Assembly: GCA_027490725.1 (NCBI GenBank)
Contig: JAIXXN010000003.1
Coordinates: forward strand, 1-64,000
From: Oxalobacteraceae bacterium
GTDB taxonomy: Bacteria; Pseudomonadota; Gammaproteobacteria; Burkholderiales; Burkholderiaceae_D
Length of the DNA stretch: 64,000 nt
Direction: 5' to 3'
Numbering within the stretch: the stretch's first letter is position 1; each line of letters starts with the position of its first letter. Below, in pieces: positions 28,099 to 38,236 of this stretch. A program made the translations under genes and the position numbers. Under the pieces are notes generated by a model, which was not told where the DNA came from, did no database searches, and saw only the letters and a program-made list of their open reading frames with translations.

Positions 28099-28127
28099 AT
28101 GATAAAAATCCGGCTGGTTCGCTTCAA
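28099..28127 (-). promoter_or_regulatory. Candidate sigma-70 promoter of gatCAB
   Basis: On the minus strand TTGAAG (28127-28122), a 17-base spacer and TATCAT (28104-28099) lie about 42 bases upstream of the gatC start. Confidence 0.5.
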
Positions 28128-28212
28128 TACGGACAAAAGCACGGGAGAACCGCCAGCTTGGCGGCTTTCACCGCTACACTTTAGGCAGGATATTCGGCAA
28201 ATCGCAGTCAAA

Positions 28213-28226
28213 TTATAAGGTAGAAT
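28213..28226 (+). promoter_or_regulatory. Possible -10 region of the mreB promoter
   Basis: AT-rich TTATAAGGTAGAAT, about 105 bases before the mreB ATG, holds two overlapping -10-like hexamers (TATAAG and TAGAAT). No convincing -35 element is visible, so the exact promoter is uncertain. A CCGCCA-GCT-TGGCGG hairpin (28151-28165) lies upstream. Confidence 0.25.
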
Positions 28227-28312
28227 GACGGGTTGATGCGTTGTCGGCGCTGAATCATTGCTGCCGCCGCTACAAGACACGATTTCTTTCTAACGGATTA
28301 CGCGCACACTAG

Positions 28313-29374
<1,062 letters not shown>

Positions 29375-29384
29375 TCTGATAAAA

Positions 29385-29414
29385 CGGGGCCGCATGATAG
29401 CGGCCCCGGTTTTT
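29385..29414 (+). terminator. Rho-independent terminator between mreB and mreC
   Basis: CGGGGCCGC (29385-29393) pairs with GCGGCCCCG (29400-29408) around a six-base loop and is followed by GTTTTT. It lies 11 bases past mreB, so it should end many mreB transcripts and reduce readthrough into mreC. Confidence 0.78.
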
Positions 29415-29466
29415 GGTGCTGAGTTGTTAGTCTCGTAGGCGCGTGAGCGCCGGATTACTGGAAGTC

Positions 29467-30612
29467 ATGGAATACAGTCCTCCGCCACTTTTCAAGCAAG
29501 GTGCTTCGGCCCGGGTCAAGATGACGGTGTTTGCGTGCATATCGATTGCACTGCTGCTGGCCGATTCACGTGTGCGTACACTGCAAACGGTGCGCAAGGT
29601 CGCCGGTACCGTGCTGTATCCGCTGCAGATGGCTGCACTGATCCCGCGTGATGCGGTGTATGGCGTCGGTGATTATTTCTCCTCGCTGTCGGTGCTGGAA
29701 AAACAGGTGCGCGAGCTGAAACGCCAGCAAATCGCCAGCGCACTGCTGCTGCAACAGGCGCAGCAACGGATGGCCGAAAACAATCAGCTGCGCCGTCTGA
29801 TCGACGCGCGCGAACATCTGCCGGTGAAGTCGATGCTGGCCGAAATCCTGTATGACGCGCGCGACGTCAACAGCCGCAAAATCATTCTCGACCGTGGTAC
29901 CCAGCAAGGGCTGGTACTGGGCTTGCCGGTGATCGACAATCAGGGCGTGGTAGGGCAGGTGACGCGGGTGTTCCCGTTCACCTCCGAAGTCACGCTGCTG
30001 ACCGATAAAGAACAGGCGATTCCCGTCCAGCTGTTGCGTAACGGCTTGCGTAGTGTCGCCTATGGACGTGGCAAGGCCGGCATGCTGGAGCTGCGTTTCA
30101 CGGCGCCGAATGCCGACATTCAGGTGGGCGATATCGTGGTCACCTCGGGGCTGGACGGAATTTATCCGGCCGGGCTGGCGGTGGCCCGCGTCACGCAGGT
30201 GGAGAATAGCGCGGCCGGTTCCTTCGGCGGCGTGATCTGCCAGCCGCTGGGCGGCATCTCCAACAATACCCAGTTACTGGTGCTGCTGTCGACGCCGGAT
30301 ATGCCACCGCGTCCGCCGGACGAAGAACAGCGCGCACTGCGCAAACACAATAACAAAATGGCGCCGATCCGTGATCCGGCCAAAGAGGGCGAGGCCGCGG
30401 CGACTGCTGCCGCTAACGCGGCGCCCGGCCTGATGCCGGTGATGCCTGCGCCGAAGCCGGTGCCTGCGCCGGCCGGTGTGCCTGAAACGTCGACTGCGAC
30501 GGCCGTACCTGCCGCCGCTGCCACACTACCGGCTACCGCGCCGGCTACCGCGCCGGCAGCCGCGCAAACGCGTGCGCCCGCCACCACCAAACCGAAGGAG
30601 CCGGTACGATGA
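29467..30612 (+). CDS. mreC: Rod shape-determining protein MreC
   Basis: A 381-residue MreC: a short cytosolic N terminus (MEYSPPPLFKQG), one membrane helix (about 20-36), a periplasmic coiled coil (KQVRELKRQQIASALLLQQAQ) and the two-barrel MreC core with RGTQQGLVLGLPVIDNQGVVGQV. After about residue 290 comes an Ala/Pro-rich disordered tail of some 70-80 residues. MreC links MreB to PBP2 and activates it. The ATG at 29467 (GGAAG upstream) is preferred over a GTG eight codons before. It overlaps mreD by four bases. Confidence 0.95.
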   Translation: MEYSPPPLFKQGASARVKMTVFACISIALLLADSRVRTLQTVRKVAGTVLYPLQMAALIPRDAVYGVGDYFSSLSVLEKQVRELKRQQIASALLLQQAQQRMAENNQLRRLIDAREHLPVKSMLAEILYDARDVNSRKIILDRGTQQGLVLGLPVIDNQGVVGQVTRVFPFTSEVTLLTDKEQAIPVQLLRNGLRSVAYGRGKAGMLELRFTAPNADIQVGDIVVTSGLDGIYPAGLAVARVTQVENSAAGSFGGVICQPLGGISNNTQLLVLLSTPDMPPRPPDEEQRALRKHNNKMAPIRDPAKEGEAAATAAANAAPGLMPVMPAPKPVPAPAGVPETSTATAVPAAAATLPATAPATAPAAAQTRAPATTKPKEPVR

Positions 30613-31121
30613 GCCGTCCTTACTACATTCTGCTGCCGGTTAGCCCGCTGTTCATCGCGTTCAGCCTGTTCTGCGCTTTCCTACTGAATCTGCTGCCGTG
30701 GGGGAACTTCATCGGGGTGCCGGACTTCGTCGCCCTGGTGCTGGTGTTCTGGGGCGTGCATCAGCCGCGCCGGGTCGGCATCGGCACGGCCTTCTGTCTG
30801 GGCCTGCTGATGGATGTCCATGATTCCACCCTGCTGGGCGAGAATGCGCTGGCCTACACCCTGCTGTCCTACTTCGCCATCATGCTGCACCGGCGTGTGC
30901 TGTGGTTCCCGCTGGTGACGCAGGCCATGCATGTGTTCCCGCTGCTGCTGATGGCGCAGTCGGTACAACTGGCGGTGCGCTTCATCGTCTCCGGTAAATT
31001 CCCCGGCTGGTTCTATTTCGTCGAAAGCGCTGTGTCGGTAGTGCTATGGCCACTGGCGACGTGGCTGCTGCTAGCGCCGCAGCGGCGCGCGGTCGATCGC
31101 GATCACACCCGTCCGATCTGA
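30609..31121 (+). CDS. mreD: Rod shape-determining protein MreD
   Basis: A 170-residue, strongly hydrophobic protein with about five membrane helices and the family motifs PDFVALVLVFWG and GLLMDVHDSTLLGENALAY. It sits in the inner membrane as part of the elongasome with MreC. The start overlaps the mreC stop (ATGA). The first PBP2 gene follows 15 bases later. Confidence 0.94.
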   Translation: MSRPYYILLPVSPLFIAFSLFCAFLLNLLPWGNFIGVPDFVALVLVFWGVHQPRRVGIGTAFCLGLLMDVHDSTLLGENALAYTLLSYFAIMLHRRVLWFPLVTQAMHVFPLLLMAQSVQLAVRFIVSGKFPGWFYFVESAVSVVLWPLATWLLLAPQRRAVDRDHTRPI

Positions 31122-31136
31122 CGCCCGGGGCGCGGC

Positions 31137-33119
31137 ATGACTGAACTCAAGGATAATCAGCGCGAACTGTCCCAGTTCCGCCTGCGCCTAACGGTGCTAG
31201 GGGCGCTGGTGTTCGTCTGCTTCGGCGCGCTGCTGGCGCGCTTTATCTGGCTGCAGGTCTACAAGCATAGCGATTATGTCGCGCAGGCCGAGGAAAACCG
31301 CATCGCGATCGTGCCGATCGAGCCGAATCGCGGCCTGATCCTCGACCGTAATGGTGTGATTTTGGCGCGCAACTACTCCGCTTTCACGCTCGAGATTACG
31401 CCGTCCAAACTCAATGCCACGCTCGATGAAACCATCGACGAACTGGCGAAACTGATCAACATCGAAACCAAGGACCGCAAGCACTTCAAGAAGCTGCTGG
31501 AAGAGTCGCGCGGTTTCGAGAGTGTGCCCTTGCGCAATCGCCTGACGGATGAAGAAGTGGCGCGTTTTTCCGCCCAGCGCTTCCGCTTCCCCGGCGTGGA
31601 AGTACAGGCGCGCTTGTTCCGCCAGTATCCGCTCGGTGAAATCGCTTCGCACGTAATCGGCTTTATCGGTCGCATCAACCAGTCGGAAGCGCGACTGATT
31701 GCGGAAATGGATGACGCGGCCAATTACAACGGCACCGACCATATTGGCAAAGAGGGGCTGGAGAAAAGCTACGAGAAGCAGCTGCACGGCATTACCGGTT
31801 ACGAGGAAGTCGAGAAGTCCGCTGGCGGCCGGGCGATCCGCACGCTGTCGCGCACGCCCGCCACGCCGGGTAGCAATCTGATTCTGTCGATCGATATCGA
31901 ACTGCAGAAAGTGGTGGAAGAAGCCTTCGGCGAATGGCGCGGTGCGCTGGTCGCGATCGAACCGGCCACGGGCGACATTCTGGCCTATGTATCGCGTCCC
32001 GGTTACGACCCGAATCTATTTGTCGACGGGATTGATAGCCAGAGCTGGAACGAACTGAATACTTCGCTGGACCGGCCGATGGTGAACCGGCCGCTGTCGG
32101 GCACCTATCCGCCCGGTTCGACCTTTAAGCCGTTCATGGCACTGGCGGCACTGGAGTTGCACAAGCGCACGCCGAGCCAGAGTATTTTCGATCCCGGCTC
32201 GTTCACGCTCGGTGGTCACAAGTTCCGCGACGATAAGCCCGGTGGCCACGGTACCGTCGACATGTACAAGTCGATCGTCGAATCCTGCGACACGTATTAC
32301 TACCTGCTCGGCAACGAGATGGGCATCGATGCCATCCATGATTTCATGAAGCCCTTCGGTTTCGGCCAGATCACCGGCATCGATCTGGAACACGAGAAGC
32401 AGGGCGTGCTGCCGTCCAAGGAATGGAAGGCGAGCCGCTTCAAGAAAAATCCGGCAGCGCAGAAATGGGTCGGCGGCGATACCATTTCCATCGCCATCGG
32501 TAACGGCTACAACAACTACACGCCACTACAGATGGCTCATGCGGTCGCCAACCTGGCGAATAACGGCATCGTGATGAAGCCGCACCTGGTGAAGATTATC
32601 GAAGACAGCACCACCCGCACCCGCAAGCTGACGGTACCCAAGGAAAGCTACCGGATTCCGCTCAAGCAGGAAAATATCGACATCATCAAGAACGCCATGG
32701 TGGGCGTGACGCTGAGCGGTACGGCGGCGCGGGCGTTTGCCGGCGCAGGCTATACCTCGGGCGGTAAAACCGGGACTGCGCAGCTGATCGCGATTAAAAA
32801 GAACGAAAAGTACAACGCCAATCTGATCGCCGAACGGCTGCGTGACAATGCGCTGTATACGGCGTTCGCACCAGCCGAGAATCCCCGCATCGCGATTGCG
32901 GTGGTGGTGGAGAACGGCGGCTTCGGCGCCGGTGTAGCGGCGCCTATCGTGCGCAAGGCGCTCGATTATTACCTGCTGGGCAAACGCCCGCACGAAAAAG
33001 AAACCACTGCCGTACCGCGCGAGGACGCCGAGCTGCGTTCCGTGCAGGATGTGCAGGCCGAGCAAGGCGTCAGCGACGAAAAACGTCCGGGTGCCGAGAC
33101 TGCCGGCAACAAGGAATAA
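31137..33119 (+). CDS. mrdA: Penicillin-binding protein 2, first copy
   Basis: A 660-residue class B transpeptidase. One N-terminal membrane helix (about 17-37) and a pedestal domain precede the penicillin-binding domain with Ser328-Thr-Phe-Lys331, Ser383-Cys-Asp385 and Lys544-Thr-Gly-Thr. The SxD form of the second motif is one I associate with PBP2. Together with the RodA glycosyltransferase encoded next, it cross-links new side-wall peptidoglycan under MreC control. The tail (about 625-660) is charged, unlike that of the second copy. A close paralogue follows rodA. Confidence 0.96.
   Translation: MTELKDNQRELSQFRLRLTVLGALVFVCFGALLARFIWLQVYKHSDYVAQAEENRIAIVPIEPNRGLILDRNGVILARNYSAFTLEITPSKLNATLDETIDELAKLINIETKDRKHFKKLLEESRGFESVPLRNRLTDEEVARFSAQRFRFPGVEVQARLFRQYPLGEIASHVIGFIGRINQSEARLIAEMDDAANYNGTDHIGKEGLEKSYEKQLHGITGYEEVEKSAGGRAIRTLSRTPATPGSNLILSIDIELQKVVEEAFGEWRGALVAIEPATGDILAYVSRPGYDPNLFVDGIDSQSWNELNTSLDRPMVNRPLSGTYPPGSTFKPFMALAALELHKRTPSQSIFDPGSFTLGGHKFRDDKPGGHGTVDMYKSIVESCDTYYYLLGNEMGIDAIHDFMKPFGFGQITGIDLEHEKQGVLPSKEWKASRFKKNPAAQKWVGGDTISIAIGNGYNNYTPLQMAHAVANLANNGIVMKPHLVKIIEDSTTRTRKLTVPKESYRIPLKQENIDIIKNAMVGVTLSGTAARAFAGAGYTSGGKTGTAQLIAIKKNEKYNANLIAERLRDNALYTAFAPAENPRIAIAVVVENGGFGAGVAAPIVRKALDYYLLGKRPHEKETTAVPREDAELRSVQDVQAEQGVSDEKRPGAETAGNKE
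31755..31791 (+). repeat. 37-base perfect direct repeat, copy 1 (in mrdA)
   Basis: This segment is identical to 34882-34918 in the second PBP2 gene, in the same orientation and 3127 bases away. A second shared block of 32 bases lies at 31878-31909 and 35005-35036. The repeats reflect the gene duplication and flank rodA. Confidence 0.85.
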
Positions 33120-33128
33120 AGGAATCCG

Positions 33129-34241
33129 ATGCAAATTAATGAAAGGCGCTCAGTGTGGCGCCGCTTCCGCCCGTATCTGACGGTGTTTGATGTGCCGCTG
33201 GCGCTGATTATCATGGCCTTGCTGTCGGTAGGGCTGGTGACACTGTATTCGGCCGGTATCGGCATCCCGGGCAAGGTCGAAGACCAGCTGCGCAATATCT
33301 TCCTGGCGTTTATGGTGATGTGGATCGTTGCCAATATCACGCCGCAGATGATGATGCGCATCGCCGTGCCGGCCTATCTGGTGGCGGTGGCTTTGCTAGT
33401 CGGCGTGGCGCTGTTCGGTACCATCAAACTGGGGGCGCGCCGCTGGCTGCACGTCGGGGTTGATATCCAGCCATCCGAGTTTATGAAGATTGCCATGCCG
33501 TTGATGCTGGCGTGGTTCTTCCAGCAGCGCGCCGGCCAGCTGCAGTGGATCCATTATGCGATTGCTGCGGTACTGCTGGCGATTCCGGTCGGCCTGATCG
33601 TCAAACAGCCGGATCTGGGGACTGCCTTGCTGGTGGTGGCCAGTGGTTTTACCGTGATCTTTCTCGCCGGTCTGGCCTGGAAAGCGCTGGTCGCCTTGCT
33701 GGTGGCCGGTGCGGCCAGTCTGCCGGTGATCTGGTCGGTGCTGCATGACTACCAGCGCGAGCGGGTGATGACGCTGATCGATCCGACTTCTGACCCGCTG
33801 GGTAAAGGCTTCCACATCATCCAGTCGACCATCGCCGTGGGCTCTGGCGGCATCACCGGCAAGGGCTGGACGCATGGCACGCAGGCCCACCTCGAGTTCA
33901 TACCCGAGCGCACCACCGACTTTATCTTCGCCGTGTTTTCCGAAGAATTCGGGCTGACCGGGAATATGGTGCTGATGGTGCTGTATCTGCTGCTGATCGG
34001 TCGCGGGCTGGTGATCGCCGGGAATGCGCCGAACTTCTTTACCCGTTTGCTGGCGGGTGCCATCACCATGATTTACTTCACCTATGCCTTCGTGAATATG
34101 GGCATGGTGAGCGGGATCCTGCCGGTGGTTGGCGTGCCGCTGCCGTTCATGAGCTATGGCGGTACTGCCTTGCTGACGCTGGGGCTGGGCGCGGGTATTC
34201 TGATGAGTATCCAGCGGCACCGTAAGTTGGTGCAGACTTGA
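33129..34241 (+). CDS. rodA: SEDS peptidoglycan glycosyltransferase RodA
   Basis: A 370-residue SEDS protein with about ten membrane helices. The family motifs are present: GARRWLHVGVDIQPSEFMKIAMP, KQPDLGTALLV, QSTIAVGSGGITGKGW and the C-terminal PLPFMSYGGTALLT. It polymerises lipid II into glycan strands for cell elongation and pairs with a PBP2. Here it lies between two PBP2 genes, nine bases after the first and 22 bases before the second, so either product could be its partner. Confidence 0.96.
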   Translation: MQINERRSVWRRFRPYLTVFDVPLALIIMALLSVGLVTLYSAGIGIPGKVEDQLRNIFLAFMVMWIVANITPQMMMRIAVPAYLVAVALLVGVALFGTIKLGARRWLHVGVDIQPSEFMKIAMPLMLAWFFQQRAGQLQWIHYAIAAVLLAIPVGLIVKQPDLGTALLVVASGFTVIFLAGLAWKALVALLVAGAASLPVIWSVLHDYQRERVMTLIDPTSDPLGKGFHIIQSTIAVGSGGITGKGWTHGTQAHLEFIPERTTDFIFAVFSEEFGLTGNMVLMVLYLLLIGRGLVIAGNAPNFFTRLLAGAITMIYFTYAFVNMGMVSGILPVVGVPLPFMSYGGTALLTLGLGAGILMSIQRHRKLVQT

Positions 34242-34263
34242 TCTGTAGCGCGAGTCTCCGCTG

Positions 34264-36348
34264 ATGATTCCGATGAAAGACACCGAGCGCGAGCTCGCGC
34301 AGTTCCGTACCCGGATTACCCTACTCGGGGTAGTGGTGGCGCTGTGCTTTGGCATACTGCTGCTGCGTTTCTTCTGGCTGCAGGTAATCAAGTACAACGA
34401 TTTTGCCACCAAGGCGGAAGAGAATCGCATCGCGATTGTGCCGATTGTCCCTAGTCGCGGCCTGATAATGGACCGTAATGGCGTGGTACTGGCGCGCAAT
34501 TACTCCGCCTTCACACTGGAAATCACGCCTTCTAAATTAGCGATGCCACTCGATCAGGTGATCGAGGAACTGTCCAAACTGGTCACGGTGGAATTGAAGG
34601 ACCGCAAGCGCTTCCGCAAGTTGCTGGAAGAGTCCAAGAGTTTCGAGAGCGTGCCGTTGCGGAATCGTCTGAGCGATGAGGAAGTAGCGCGCTTCACGGC
34701 ACAGCGCTTCCGCTTTCCCGGTGTGGAAGTGCAGGCGCGCCTGTTCCGCCAGTATCCGCTCGGTGAAACGGCGTCGCACGTGATCGGCTACATTGGCCGC
34801 ATTAACCGCGCCGAAGCCCGTGCACTGGAAGACGGCGATGACGCCGCTAATTACAACGGCTCCGATTACATCGGCAAGGAAGGGCTGGAGAAAAGCTACG
34901 AGAAGCAGCTGCACGGCACTACCGGATATGAAGAGGTGGAAGTGACCTCGCGTGGCCGGGCCGTGCGCACCTTGTCGCGCACCCCGGCGGTACCGGGCAC
35001 CAACCTGATTCTGTCGATCGATATCGAACTGCAGAAGGTGGTGGAGGAAGCCTTTGGCGAACGGCGCGGCGCACTGGTAGCCATCGAACCGTCGACCGGC
35101 GACATACTGGCGTATGTATCGCGTCCCGGCTATGACCCGAATCTGTTCGTCGACGGTATCGATACCGCCAGCTGGAACGAATTGAATAATTCGCTGGACC
35201 GGCCGATGGTGAACCGTCCCCTGTCCGGCACCTATGCGCCTGGTTCTACCTTCAAGCCTTTTATGGCGCTGGCCGCGCTGGAGCTGGGCAAACGTACACC
35301 CGCCCAGACTACCCCCGATCCCGGCTATTACTACCTCGGTGGCCACAAATTCAATGACGATCTGGTGGGCGGGCATGGCTCGGTGGATATGCGCAAGTCG
35401 ATCATCGTCTCCTGTAATACCTATTACTACGTGCTCGGACATGACATGGGCATCGATGCGATTCATGATTTCATGAAGCCGTTCGGCTTTGGCCAGCTCA
35501 CCGGCATCGATCTGGAAAATGAAAAAACCGGGGTACTGCCATCGCAGGACTGGAAGCGCAAACGCTTCAAAGGCGCGGCCGGCAAGTGGGTGGGCGGTGA
35601 TACCATCTCGGTCAGCAATGGCTCAGGGTATAACGCCTACACGCCGTTGCAGATCGCGCATGCGGTGTCGAATCTGGCCAATGACGGCGTGGTGATGAAG
35701 CCCCACCTGGTGCGGATACTCGAACATGGCGCAACCCGGGCGCGCAAGCTGACGGTGCCGAAGGAGAGTTACCGGATTCCGCTGCATCAGGAGAATGTCG
35801 ACTTTATCCGCAGTGCTATGGTGGGCGTGACGAGCGAGGCTGGCGGCACTGGTTTCCGTGCCTTTAGCGGTGCGGCCTACACAGTGGGCGGCAAGACCGG
35901 TACCGCGCAGGTGATCACGATTAAATCGGGCGACAAATATAACGCCGCCCGATTGGCGGAACGCTTGCGCGATAATGCCCTGTTCACCGCCTTCGCGCCC
36001 GCCGAGAAACCGCGTATTGCGCTGGCGCTGGTGGTCGAGAATGCCGGTAAGGGCGGCCTGGAAGCAGCACCGATCGCGCGCAAGGCACTCGATTATTATT
36101 TGCTGGGCAAACGGCCAGCGGAAAAAGACACTACCCGGGTGGCCAAGGAAGATGCGCTGGCGACGCTGCCGGTGGAGGGCGAGTTACTGGAACAGCAGGC
36201 CGCGGCAGCGGAGCTGGAGCGTCAGGGCGTGCCGGCTGCGGCTGTAGCGCCTGCAGCAGCGGCACCTGCAGCGCCGGCAAAGGCACCAGCTCCGGCGGCT
36301 CCGGCACCGGCTGCGGTCAGCGCGCCGCTGCCACGGAAAAAACAGTAA
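34264..36348 (+). CDS. Penicillin-binding protein 2, second copy
   Basis: A 694-residue PBP2 that aligns with the first copy from the start almost without gaps. The nucleophile is again at Ser328 (STFK), the third motif at Lys544 (KTGT), and the second motif is Ser383-Cys-Asn385, where copy 1 has Asp385. All motifs are intact, so it should be an active transpeptidase. It differs mainly in a longer Ala/Pro-rich tail (about 650-690) ending in PRKKQ. It sits between rodA and rlpA, where E. coli has no gene. It is most likely a local tandem duplication of mrdA. A specialised role, for example in a different growth state or with different beta-lactam sensitivity, is possible but not shown. Confidence 0.92.
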   Translation: MIPMKDTERELAQFRTRITLLGVVVALCFGILLLRFFWLQVIKYNDFATKAEENRIAIVPIVPSRGLIMDRNGVVLARNYSAFTLEITPSKLAMPLDQVIEELSKLVTVELKDRKRFRKLLEESKSFESVPLRNRLSDEEVARFTAQRFRFPGVEVQARLFRQYPLGETASHVIGYIGRINRAEARALEDGDDAANYNGSDYIGKEGLEKSYEKQLHGTTGYEEVEVTSRGRAVRTLSRTPAVPGTNLILSIDIELQKVVEEAFGERRGALVAIEPSTGDILAYVSRPGYDPNLFVDGIDTASWNELNNSLDRPMVNRPLSGTYAPGSTFKPFMALAALELGKRTPAQTTPDPGYYYLGGHKFNDDLVGGHGSVDMRKSIIVSCNTYYYVLGHDMGIDAIHDFMKPFGFGQLTGIDLENEKTGVLPSQDWKRKRFKGAAGKWVGGDTISVSNGSGYNAYTPLQIAHAVSNLANDGVVMKPHLVRILEHGATRARKLTVPKESYRIPLHQENVDFIRSAMVGVTSEAGGTGFRAFSGAAYTVGGKTGTAQVITIKSGDKYNAARLAERLRDNALFTAFAPAEKPRIALALVVENAGKGGLEAAPIARKALDYYLLGKRPAEKDTTRVAKEDALATLPVEGELLEQQAAAAELERQGVPAAAVAPAAAAPAAPAKAPAPAAPAPAAVSAPLPRKKQ
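34882..34918 (+). repeat. 37-base perfect direct repeat, copy 2 (in second PBP2 gene)
   Basis: Identical to 31755-31791. Recombination between the two copies would delete rodA and fuse the two PBP2 genes. Confidence 0.85.
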
Positions 36349-36358
36349 GGAGACAGAC

Positions 36359-37495
36359 ATGCGCATCAATCCAGGTCGTATCCTGAGCTGGCTCACGAGC
36401 CTGATACTGCTGGCGCTGGCCGGTTGCAGCACGACGACGCCGGTCAGTGAACCGGTGTTGCGGGCACCGCGTCCAGCTGCGAGCAGTGCGCCCGTGGTGC
36501 GTGCGCCATCGGCCAGCAAGCCTGCCCCCGGTCTGCCCGAACTTCCGCCTGCCAATTCGGGGCGGGGTGCTTACTATCAGGATGACGGGCCGGGTGATGC
36601 GCCACCTGCCGGGCTGGAAAATGTCCCGGACGCGCAGGTACGCAACGATCCCTTGCTGCCGTTTTCCAACCGGCCCTACGTGGTATTCGGAAAAACCTAT
36701 ACGCCAATTACCGATAACCGGCCATACACGCAGATCGGTGTGGGAAGCTGGTACGGTAAGAAATTCCATGGCCAGCGCACCTCCTCGGGGGAGCTGTACG
36801 ATATGTACAAGATGACGGCAGCGCACCCGACGCTGCCGATTCCGTCCTACGCGCGGCTCACCAATCTGGTCAGCGGGGCGGTGGTGATTGTGCGGATCAA
36901 TGATCGCGGTCCCTTCCACGCCAGTCGCGCCATCGACGTCTCCTACACGGCTGCGCTGAAACTGGGCCTGCTCGGCAAAGGTAGCCATGAATTGCAGATC
37001 GAGCGCATACTGCCCGATGAAGTGGACCGGATGCTGGCCACGCGCAGCGGCGTTTCCGGCACGGTCGCACCACGACTGGCGGCGCAAACCTCGGCCAAAA
37101 CCGGCACCGCTAACGGTCTGCTGGGACGCAATGAGGGCGGGCCGCCATTGCTGCTGACTGCCGCGACGTCGCTGGGCGACGCTACGCCAGCCAGTGCCAG
37201 CGACATCGAAGCGCTGATGCGCGACGATCGCGCACCGGGTGAAGCCGAGGCGCCCGGCACCCTGCCGGTCAAGGCGAACTTCTATCTGCAACTAGGGGCC
37301 TATGCGCGTGCTGAAAATGCCGAAGCAGTCCGCGGCAAGCTGCGCGGTACTGGTCTGAGCGGTCTGGAAGTGGTGAAAAATGGTGCGGTACACCGGCTTT
37401 ACACGGGACCGTTCGTTTCGCGGCAGGAGGCGCTGGAAGCGGCGCGTAGTCTGCCGCTGGCGCTCAATCTGAAACCCATCGTTATCCAGCGCTAG
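36359..37495 (+). CDS. rlpA: RlpA family septal ring lytic transglycosylase, lipoprotein
   Basis: A 378-residue lipoprotein (lipobox LAGC at about 20-23). A Pro-rich linker leads to a double-psi beta-barrel (about 118-215) with GVGSWYGKKFHGQRTSSGE, YDMYKMTAAHPTLP and RINDRGPF, then a second linker and a C-terminal SPOR domain (about 303-378, FYLQLGAYARAENAEAV). RlpA cleaves glycan strands that lack stem peptides at division sites, to which SPOR directs it. It is the last gene of the mre-mrd cluster, 10 bases after the second PBP2 gene, as in the mrdA-mrdB-rlpA order of E. coli. Confidence 0.93.
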   Translation: MRINPGRILSWLTSLILLALAGCSTTTPVSEPVLRAPRPAASSAPVVRAPSASKPAPGLPELPPANSGRGAYYQDDGPGDAPPAGLENVPDAQVRNDPLLPFSNRPYVVFGKTYTPITDNRPYTQIGVGSWYGKKFHGQRTSSGELYDMYKMTAAHPTLPIPSYARLTNLVSGAVVIVRINDRGPFHASRAIDVSYTAALKLGLLGKGSHELQIERILPDEVDRMLATRSGVSGTVAPRLAAQTSAKTGTANGLLGRNEGGPPLLLTAATSLGDATPASASDIEALMRDDRAPGEAEAPGTLPVKANFYLQLGAYARAENAEAVRGKLRGTGLSGLEVVKNGAVHRLYTGPFVSRQEALEAARSLPLALNLKPIVIQR

Positions 37496-37519
37496 GAACG
37501 CGCCGGCTGCCTCTCAGGA

Positions 37520-38212
37520 TTATTTGCAGCTGCGGGTTTCGCTGGCGGGGAAGCTGCTACGTAGCTGGTCGAGACGGATTTTCAGGTCGGGATCGACGTC
37601 GCGGAACTGGAAGGCCAGCTGTTTGCTGCCACTCATGCGCGGTGCAATCTTTGCTGTGCGCACGCCCTGTTTCGTCAGTGCTGCCAGCTGGTTCTGCGCA
37701 GCGGCTTCGGTCTTAAACACACCCAGCGAAATACCCCAGCGCAGCGGCGTGTTGTCGCTCATGATGAAGTAGTTATGTACGCCCAGCGCGCGCAGTTCGG
37801 CGGCTTTCCGGTCCGCGCCGTCCTTGCTGCCCTGCGGTGGCATGTAGACCACATAGCCTGCGACTTCGGTGCCTGGCAGATTATGGCGCGACTGACGGTC
37901 ACCCAGTTTGAGGGGCGCCAGCAGCGTTTCGAAGCGGCGTGCGTCGGCCAGCACGAAGCTGGCGATTTCCAGGCAGGCTAGTACTTCCGGTGCCGGCTTG
38001 GCCGCAGCGGCAGCACTGGCGGCAGCGGCCACCGCTGCCGACGCGTCGTTGGCTTTTTCGGCGGAGATGATGGTCAGCTTCTCGGCATTGAGCTGTTGCG
38101 CAAGTCGCTGTGGCTCGTGCTCGTTGCCGCTGAAATGACCCAGATACCCTTTGCCATAGGCGAACAGTACGGCGTTGACGGCTAGTAGCGACCAGAAGAT
38201 AAATTTCAGCAC
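37520..38212 (-). CDS. Membrane-anchored SPOR-like protein
   Basis: A 230-residue protein with an N-terminal membrane helix (about 3-19), an Ala-rich linker (about 58-75) and a C-terminal region resembling a degenerate SPOR domain (WGISLGVFKTEAAAQNQLAALT, about 160-205). Two cysteines lie outside this region. SPOR domains bind denuded peptidoglycan at septa, so a cell-wall or division role is likely. It is the last gene of the long minus-strand run that starts with argS and converges with rlpA. Confidence 0.72.
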   Translation of the reverse strand: MLKFIFWSLLAVNAVLFAYGKGYLGHFSGNEHEPQRLAQQLNAEKLTIISAEKANDASAAVAAAASAAAAAKPAPEVLACLEIASFVLADARRFETLLAPLKLGDRQSRHNLPGTEVAGYVVYMPPQGSKDGADRKAAELRALGVHNYFIMSDNTPLRWGISLGVFKTEAAAQNQLAALTKQGVRTAKIAPRMSGSKQLAFQFRDVDPDLKIRLDQLRSSFPASETRSCK

Positions 38213-38236
38213 GAGGCTTCCCTTGAGTTTTACAGG

